Source: JACNKV01 sp964645915
GTDB lineage: Bacteria; Fidelibacterota; Marinisomatia; Marinisomatales; JACNKV01
Length of the DNA stretch: 29,324 nucleotides
NCBI GenBank assembly: GCA_964645915.1
Contig: CAZYDH010000021.1
Location: 1 to 29,324, forward strand
Direction of reading: 5' to 3'
In this document: piece by piece, positions 24,907 through 29,324 of the stretch
How the letters are laid out: every line of letters starts with the position of its first letter
How positions within the stretch are numbered: the first letter of the stretch is position 1
Notes under the pieces: model-generated
What the model was told of the DNA's origin: nothing
Seen by the model: the letters and a program-made list of their open reading frames with translations, nothing else
Databases searched by the model: none
Made by a program: the position numbers and the translations under genes

Positions 24907-25761
24907 ATGGCAAAAGCAGGCAGAGCAATAAATGAATCCAATCGAAGTCTGAGCCGATATCTAGAAGAGATCGGTCAGTATGAACCTTTGAAACCAGCTG
25001 AAGAGGTCGAATGCGCTCAGTTGATAAAAAAGGGAAATATGCATGCCCTAAAAAAATTAACAGAAGCAAATTTGAGATTCGTCGTTTCAGTTGCTAAAGA
25101 TTATCAAGGACAAGGATTACCTTTAACTGATCTGATCAACGAAGGAAATTTAGGCTTGATTAAAGCTGCAGGGAGATTTGACGAAACCCGTGGTTTTAAA
25201 TTTATCTCTTATGCGGTTTGGTGGATTCGCCAATCTATTTTACAAGCGCTTGCTGAACATTCACGTATTGTCCGTCTACCGTTAAATCGTGTTGGAACGA
25301 TCAGTAAAATCACCAAAACGGCTGAAAAATTAGAAGCTGAGATCGAAAGAAGTCCAAATGAAGACGAACTAGGAAGACAGCTTGAAATGACTTCGGTAGA
25401 AGTCATCGATGCAATGCGTATTTCAAGAAGGCATCACTCCTTAAATGCTCCGTTCAGAGAAGGCGAAAAAAATTCACTGATCGATGTTATTGAAGATGAT
25501 AAGCAAACATCACCGGATGAATCTTTGATGTCCGATTCGTTAAAAGACGAGATCAAGCAAGCTCTTGAAACATTGAAAGAAAGAGAACGCCAAGTTATTA
25601 AAATGTATTTTGGCATTGAACGCGACTATGCATTAACGCTGAATGAAATTGGCGAAGAATTTAATTTAACAAGAGAACGTGTCCGACAGATTAAAGAAAA
25701 AGCAATCCGTCGTTTAAGACATCGTTCTCGAAGCAAAGCATTAAGAACATATTTAGGATAA
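24907..25761 (+). CDS. rpoD: RNA polymerase primary sigma factor (short RpoD type)
   Basis: 284 residues covering regions 1.2 to 4.2 with no region 1.1. Region 1.2: SLSRYLEEIGQYEPL. Region 2: NLRFVVSVAKDYQGQGLPL, DLINEGNLGLIKAAGRFD and FISYAVWWIRQSI (region 2.4 -10 recognition). Region 3: HSRIVRLPLNRVGTISKI. Region 4.2: LTLNEIGEEFNLTRERVRQI. This compact form is typical of the primary sigma of Bacteroidetes and relatives. AAGGAGA ends four bases before the ATG. The 84 bp upstream separates it from rsmA and may hold a promoter, but none is convincing. rpsU follows after 26 bases. Confidence 0.93.
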   Translation: MAKAGRAINESNRSLSRYLEEIGQYEPLKPAEEVECAQLIKKGNMHALKKLTEANLRFVVSVAKDYQGQGLPLTDLINEGNLGLIKAAGRFDETRGFKFISYAVWWIRQSILQALAEHSRIVRLPLNRVGTISKITKTAEKLEAEIERSPNEDELGRQLEMTSVEVIDAMRISRRHHSLNAPFREGEKNSLIDVIEDDKQTSPDESLMSDSLKDEIKQALETLKERERQVIKMYFGIERDYALTLNEIGEEFNLTRERVRQIKEKAIRRLRHRSRSKALRTYLG

Positions 25762-25770
25762 ATCCGCAAG

Positions 25771-25778
25771 GGAGGTGA
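25771..25778 (+). promoter_or_regulatory. Extended Shine-Dalgarno of rpsU
   Basis: GGAGGTGA matches the anti-SD tail of 16S rRNA over eight contiguous bases and lies nine bases before the rpsU ATG. It is by far the strongest SD in the window; many neighbours (rsmA, glmM, envC-like, tatD) have none. In Bacteroidia a strong SD on rpsU is known to serve autoregulation because bS21 helps hide the anti-SD on the ribosome; whether that applies here is inferred. Confidence 0.8.
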
Positions 25779-25787
25779 CTTAATTAC

Positions 25788-25985
25788 ATGGTAGAAGTAA
25801 CTGTCAGAGAAGGAGAACAACTTGAACGCGCGCTTAGACGTTTTAAAAAGAAATGGGAACGTGCAGGAGTTCTTCGAGAACTGAAGAAGAAATCTTTTTA
25901 TGTGAAGCCAAGCGATGAAAAACGCAATACACGTAAAAAGACCATGCGCCGCCTTGCAAGGTTTGCTCGTTACGCATCTCAGTAA
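25788..25985 (+). CDS. rpsU: 30S ribosomal protein bS21
   Basis: 65 residues, very basic; the bS21 signature opens the protein (VTVREGEQLERALRRFKKK) and is followed by the helical basic tail (RRLARFARYASQ). Binds near the 3' end of 16S rRNA on the small-subunit platform. Located 26 bases after rpoD, a neighbour pair also seen in other bacteria. Preceded by the extended SD and followed by a strong rho-independent terminator, so it ends the transcription unit. Confidence 0.96.
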   Translation: MVEVTVREGEQLERALRRFKKKWERAGVLRELKKKSFYVKPSDEKRNTRKKTMRRLARFARYASQ

Positions 25986-26011
25986 CGACTAACATATTTT
26001 GTTGAGAAAAA

Positions 26012-26037
26012 GGTTCGGGGTTTCCCGAGCCTTTTTT
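26012..26037 (+). terminator. Rho-independent terminator after rpsU
   Basis: Eight-base stem GGTTCGGG (26012-26019) with CCCGAGCC (26024-26031), one G-T pair, a four-base loop and a T-rich run (TTTTTT from 26032). It stands between rpsU and glmM, only 12 bases before the glmM ATG. Confidence 0.9.
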
Positions 26038-26048
26038 ATTTTTATATC

Positions 26049-27398
26049 ATGATTATACGCAGTATTTCCGGTGTTCGTGGAATAACCAAAACACATTTAA
26101 CCGAACCCACAGCTCAAACCTATGCTCGAGCTCTTCATCAACTATTGCCCGATGGTGTTATTATTGTAGGCATGGACGGTCGACCTTCGGGAGAAGGTTT
26201 ATTACAGGCATTTGTCGACGAACTTGTTTTGAGTGGAAGAGATATAATTGTTTGTGGGATTGTTCCAACCCCAACCATTCAATTTATGGTAGAGAGGACA
26301 GAAGCGATTGGTGGAGTTATTATCACGGCTAGTCATAATCCGACAGAATGGAATGGGTTCAAATTTGTTCATGAAGATGGAACCTTTTTTAGTCCTGAAA
26401 AGTGTGAATCATTATTTCATCTTGTCGATGAAAACCCGTCACTTAAAAAAGCAAAAACACCGGGTATGGTCTGGATGGAAAACAATGCAATTCAAAAGCA
26501 CGTGATCCATAATGTCAGTTTAAAATGTATTGATGTAAATGCCATCCGAAAACGTCATTTTAAAGTAGTGATTGATGCGGTAAATGCTTCGGGATCGTTA
26601 GCGTTACCGATGATGCTGGATGCTTTGGGTTGTGAAGTGATCGAAATACATTGCGACAGAACCGGCGAGTTTGTCCGCGGAACGGAACCCTTGCCGGAAA
26701 ATCTGATAGACCTTTCTAATTCGGTTATTGAGCACGGTGCAGATATTGGTTTTGCAGTAGATCCGGATGCGGATCGATTAGCCATTGTTGATGAAAATGG
26801 AAGACCACTTGGAGAAGAGTATACGTTAGTTCTGGCGGGTGAAGGCTATTTGAATACAACAAAACGAAAAGAGCCATTCGTCATAAATATGTCTACATCT
26901 CTTGCGTTAGAAAAAATGGCAAAATCACATCATGTCGCTGTTGAACGATCCGCAGTGGGAGAGATCAATGTTGTGGAAAAAATGCAAGAATTAAATGCTT
27001 TATTTGGCGGTGAAGGAAATGGCGGAGTTATCTTAAAAGAAGCTCACTTGGGTCGAGATTCCCTCGTTGCAGTCACTTTAGTTTTAAATCGACTGGCACA
27101 AACAACCGCTTCCGTTAGTGAAGTTCATCGATCCTTACCGCAATTTGAAATTGTAAAAGATAAAGTTTTGCTGACAGAAGTTGATTTTGAGCATGTCTCG
27201 AAAAAGATAAAAAATCAATTCCACGATGCTGAGTTAAATGACTTGGATGGTCTCAAATTTACCTGGGATTCATCTTGGGTTCATTTGAGGAAATCAAACA
27301 CGGAACCGATCATGCGTATTTATGCAGAAGCCGAAACGGCTGAAAAAGCACAGCAATTAGTGGATGATGTAAAAATGGTGTTCGACAGAACGTCATAA
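26049..27398 (+). CDS. glmM: Phosphoglucosamine mutase-like phosphohexomutase
   Basis: 449 residues, the usual GlmM length; would convert glucosamine-6-phosphate to glucosamine-1-phosphate for UDP-GlcNAc. The alpha-D-phosphohexomutase motifs are in order: GVRGITKTH at the start, the active-site phosphoserine loop ITASHNPTEWNGFKF (S95), the metal loop DPDADRLAIVDENG, the sugar-binding GGEGNGGVI, and the phosphate-binding RKSNTEPIMRIYAEA at the C-terminus. A phosphomannomutase/phosphoglucomutase activity is possible since specificity cannot be read by eye. The start lies right after the rpsU terminator, and there is no SD, so a leaderless or short-leader message from a promoter overlapping the terminator, or read-through, is likely. 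Confidence 0.85.
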   Translation: MIIRSISGVRGITKTHLTEPTAQTYARALHQLLPDGVIIVGMDGRPSGEGLLQAFVDELVLSGRDIIVCGIVPTPTIQFMVERTEAIGGVIITASHNPTEWNGFKFVHEDGTFFSPEKCESLFHLVDENPSLKKAKTPGMVWMENNAIQKHVIHNVSLKCIDVNAIRKRHFKVVIDAVNASGSLALPMMLDALGCEVIEIHCDRTGEFVRGTEPLPENLIDLSNSVIEHGADIGFAVDPDADRLAIVDENGRPLGEEYTLVLAGEGYLNTTKRKEPFVINMSTSLALEKMAKSHHVAVERSAVGEINVVEKMQELNALFGGEGNGGVILKEAHLGRDSLVAVTLVLNRLAQTTASVSEVHRSLPQFEIVKDKVLLTEVDFEHVSKKIKNQFHDAELNDLDGLKFTWDSSWVHLRKSNTEPIMRIYAEAETAEKAQQLVDDVKMVFDRTS

Positions 27399-27422
27399 CG
27401 TTCCCGCATTACTGTTTTCCCA

Positions 27423-27450
27423 GAGAGGGTTTTTTACTGATAAAACTCTC
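27423..27450. terminator. Imperfect hairpin after glmM, possible terminator
   Basis: GAGAG (27423-27427) pairs with CTCTC (27446-27450), and TTTT (27430-27433) with AAAA (27442-27445), with a two-base bulge and an eight-base loop. No clear U-run follows on the + strand. It lies 25 bases after glmM, in the 171-bp region convergent with the AEC-type gene. The rest of that region holds nothing I can name. Confidence 0.3.
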
Positions 27451-27569
27451 AACCAATAAATTCCTTACTTTTAAAAGTCTTCTTTATTAATCCGGTATCC
27501 ACTATCAATTATCTTCAAAGATAACTATTCCCACGTATTCCATTATTTTTGATAATTGTTGGGATAAGA

Positions 27570-28484
27570 TCAAAACACAACTTCTGAAACAATGAATAAG
27601 ATAGAAAGTCCAATGAAGCTCAGAATCGAGGTAATGATCACAATGCCGGTGATCTCTGATAATTTATAATCATACCTTTCAGCAAAAACTGCAAGCGAGA
27701 TAGCAGCAGGGATACCACTTTGGAGAAGTAGAAATCTCTGCAAATCATAATTAATGTCCAAGAAGAGAAGAATCACCAGATAAGTTGATATTGGAAGGGC
27801 TACCGTCCTGAATATTGAATACATGAGCGCTTTTTTTACCGACAGCAAAGAAAAATTATCATATATAAAAATACCTAAGGAAAAAATGGCTAAACCTCCG
27901 GCAGTCTTTCCCAATAGAGAAAGAGCATGTGTTACCACGTCTAATTTGATTTGTAATAAAGAGAATAACACACCAAGAAAAAGTGAAATAACCAGAGGGT
28001 TTTTTAAGATCTTTAGGAAGAACGTCCAGCCTTTATTTGTTTTGTTAGCATATTCAAAATAGATCAGAGAAAGAATAATTCCCACTAATCCAAGGATAGA
28101 AGCCATGAGAATAGTAATTTGAAGCCATTTCCCTTCGTAAAGTGTTTCAAAAAAGGCAACCCCAAAAAAGGCATTACTGCCAAGACATATTGATAAGCTC
28201 AATAAAATAAAATTGTCTTTACTAATAACCTTAAATGATTTGAGTACATAAAGGATTATTAACAGTATAAGGATAGGAAGCAATGACCCTAAGACAACTG
28301 TGTAATCAATGGATAAAAGGTCCGTATTAGATAGGCTGACAAAGAAAAGGGAGGGTAAAGCAAAATAATAAACAAAAGAAGAAATGGTTTTTATATGCTC
28401 ACTTGAAAATATCCTCATCTTCCTACTCAGTATACCAAGTAAAGAGACAATCAAGATCACAATTAAGCTATTTAAAATCTCCAT
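27570..28484 (-). CDS. AEC (auxin efflux carrier) family permease
   Basis: 304 residues with about ten hydrophobic segments in two halves of five. The family marks are visible: FALPSLFFVSL in the first half, NPLVISLFLGVLFSLLQI in the middle, and near the end LLLQSGIPAAISLAVFAERYDYKL, the typical proline-bearing crossover segment of AEC transporters. Substrates in bacteria include organic acids and amino acids; the one here is unknown. GAGGAGA precedes the ATG by about nine bases. The gene starts 36 bases beyond an attC-like repeat, so it may be the innermost cassette of an array or the chromosomal gene next to it. Confidence 0.82.
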   Translation of the reverse strand: MEILNSLIVILIVSLLGILSRKMRIFSSEHIKTISSFVYYFALPSLFFVSLSNTDLLSIDYTVVLGSLLPILILLIILYVLKSFKVISKDNFILLSLSICLGSNAFFGVAFFETLYEGKWLQITILMASILGLVGIILSLIYFEYANKTNKGWTFFLKILKNPLVISLFLGVLFSLLQIKLDVVTHALSLLGKTAGGLAIFSLGIFIYDNFSLLSVKKALMYSIFRTVALPISTYLVILLFLDINYDLQRFLLLQSGIPAAISLAVFAERYDYKLSEITGIVIITSILSFIGLSILFIVSEVVF

Positions 28485-28519
28485 AGTTTATATCTCCTCT
28501 TATGGAATTTCCGTTTTAC

Positions 28520-28652
28520 AGTTAACGGGTGAAATAACCTGTGTGAAATTTAATACTACAAGTCATTTCCTTGCCCAAATTCACTGTTTTAAGCCCAAAA
28601 TCCATAAAATCATGTAACTCACTTTTCACGTCAGGTTGAGTGGTTGTTAGGT
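28520..28652. repeat. attC-like imperfect inverted repeat, inner copy
   Basis: A 133-bp element with staggered complementary arms. TAAC (28523-28526) pairs with GTTA (28646-28649); after an unpaired spacer AACCTG (28536-28541) pairs with CAGGTT (28632-28637), and GTGAAA (28543-28548) with TTTCAC (28624-28629), leaving one extra unpaired base on one side. The outer boxes read AGTTAAC (6 of 7 against RYYYAAC) and GTTAGGT (a full match to GTTRRRY). This is the plan of an integron attC site with R boxes, spacer, L boxes and extrahelical base. It begins six bases after the stop of the following minus-strand gene, as expected for a cassette. Confidence 0.45.
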
Positions 28653-28658
28653 AGCAAA

Positions 28659-29252
28659 TCACCAATCATACTCTTTTACTGTTGTATTAATACCGGCTTG
28701 AGTTATGACACGTATTTTTTGGTTTTTAATATCTAGATGCCACGATTCTTTACTATCTACCTTTGTCAACATTTCAAGTGAGGTTCCTTCCTTTGTACAT
28801 ATCCATAATTCCTGTGGTTTATTAAAACCATGGCTCAATAAAAAAACAATTTTGTTCCTTGGTTCCCTCTTTGTTAAATCAAAATTGTTTATTATAAAAT
28901 TGGGAGCATAATATTTATAGTCAGAATAGTTCATATCTCCATTTAATACCATTCTATTATCAGAAGTATCAAATTCAATTTCAAATAGCATAGTAGAAAT
29001 TACTTTTTCATTACTTTCTGGAAAAATGAACGTTTTCTCACCGGAAACGGGATCAAAAATCATATAATTTATAATATCATATTTAATTTTTTCTTTTTCT
29101 GAAAATCTTGAGGTACTAATTTCATTTATTCCAATATATAATCGATTATTGATCGGATCTTCAGAAACGGATTTATTTATATAACCTCCTATTCCGGCAA
29201 AAAGAAATGCCGAAAAGGAAATTAAAAGTATAACTATATTAGCTTTTCTCAT
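28659..29252 (-). CDS. Secreted protein of unknown function in a cassette-like setting
   Basis: 197 residues with a signal peptide or lipid-free anchor (ANIVILLISFSAFLFAGIGG) and a beta-rich remainder (VLNGDMNYSDYKYYAP, RNKIVFLLSHG, QELWICTKEG). The last part faintly resembles TolB/PD40 propeller blades (LWICTKEG pattern), which I would not rely on. GGAGAG lies close before the ATG. The gene fills the space between the two attC-like repeats: start 16 bases from one, stop 6 bases from the other, total unit about 750 bp, the geometry of an integron gene cassette. AT-rich. Confidence 0.6.
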   Translation of the reverse strand: MRKANIVILLISFSAFLFAGIGGYINKSVSEDPINNRLYIGINEISTSRFSEKEKIKYDIINYMIFDPVSGEKTFIFPESNEKVISTMLFEIEFDTSDNRMVLNGDMNYSDYKYYAPNFIINNFDLTKREPRNKIVFLLSHGFNKPQELWICTKEGTSLEMLTKVDSKESWHLDIKNQKIRVITQAGINTTVKEYDW

Positions 29253-29267
29253 AATCTCTCCTTTGCC

Positions 29268-29324
29268 ACCTAACGGCTGAACTCAGCGGCCCCGATGTAT
29301 CGGGGTCCGCTACAGTGAGTGTTA
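29268..29324. repeat. attC-like imperfect inverted repeat, outer copy (cut by window end)
   Basis: ACCTAAC (29268-29274) is a full match to RYYYAAC, and the window ends in GTTA, the start of GTTRRRY. Inside, AGCGG (29285-29289) pairs with CCGCT (29307-29311) and CCCCGAT (29290-29296) with ATCGGGG (29299-29305) around a two-base loop, with one unpaired T at 29306. The TAAC/GTTA outer pair is separated from this inner stem by unequal unpaired spacers of 10 and 9 bases. This is the architecture of a short integron attC site, and the G+C-rich stem stands out from the AT-rich genes. Confidence 0.6.

Noticed and set aside
27518..27564. A third attC-like site after the AEC gene
   Set aside because: There is a weak TATTCCCAC/GTTGGGATA pairing, and GTTGGGA misses the last consensus base; no R''/L box order is seen.
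1..29324. CRISPR array, tRNA, rRNA or transposase gene
   Set aside because: No regularly spaced repeats, no cloverleaf with a CCA-type end and no transposase motif were noticed on either strand. This was by eye, so a tRNA scan would be decisive.

Overview
The window looks like the chromosome of an AT-rich bacterium of the FCB (Bacteroidetes/Chlorobi-like) superphylum, possibly a Marinimicrobia/SAR406-type lineage. The indirect evidence is a DUF4159-DUF4175-TPR operon, a short primary sigma factor without region 1.1, an EnvC-like factor, and a very strong Shine-Dalgarno on rpsU while most other genes have weak or no SD. The phylum is inferred; there is no rRNA to anchor it.

Layout. (1) 1-6.4 kb, + strand: an accessory, defence-type island. 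It holds the C-terminal end of a probable helicase, a large Eco57I-like adenine methylase/restriction protein carrying an in-frame palindromic repeat, and then a chain of small cargo genes: a SieB-like superinfection-exclusion protein, a DUF3800 protein and two unknown membrane proteins. The first three cargo genes each begin in a TAATG/TGATG overlap with a copy of the same 43-codon tail of the methylase gene. There are three tails, at 3587-3718, 4224-4355 and 5148-5279. The pattern of synonymous differences indicates that the tails came from separate functional methylase genes, so cargo seems to have been added serially as tail+gene cassettes. This is the most novel structure in the window. 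(2) 6.4-15.2 kb, - strand: a seven-gene operon, DUF4159, DUF4175, secreted TPR protein, secreted 417-aa protein, GNAT, YjbQ-like protein and AlkD-like glycosylase. (3) 15.4-18.9 kb: a secreted barrel/TPR/BamE-like fusion protein, convergent with an AI-2E (PerM) family permease and a cyclic-nucleotide-binding protein. (4) 19.1-27.4 kb, + strand: a compact housekeeping run, envC-like, holB, metG, tatD, rsmA, rpoD, rpsU, terminator, glmM. (5) 27.5-29.3 kb, - strand: an AEC-type permease and a short secreted protein. The latter is bracketed by two attC-like imperfect inverted repeats (28520-28652 and 29268-29324, cut by the window edge), suggesting the edge of an integron-like cassette array.

How the genes work together: the left island is probably an anti-phage/restriction locus with coupled translation (TAATG, ATGA, TAATG). 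The middle operon and the fusion protein are envelope functions of unknown detail with DNA-repair passengers. The envC-glmM run supplies cell-wall division control, replication, translation, rRNA methylation, transcription and peptidoglycan precursor synthesis. No tRNA, rRNA, CRISPR array, transposase or integrase gene was recognised.
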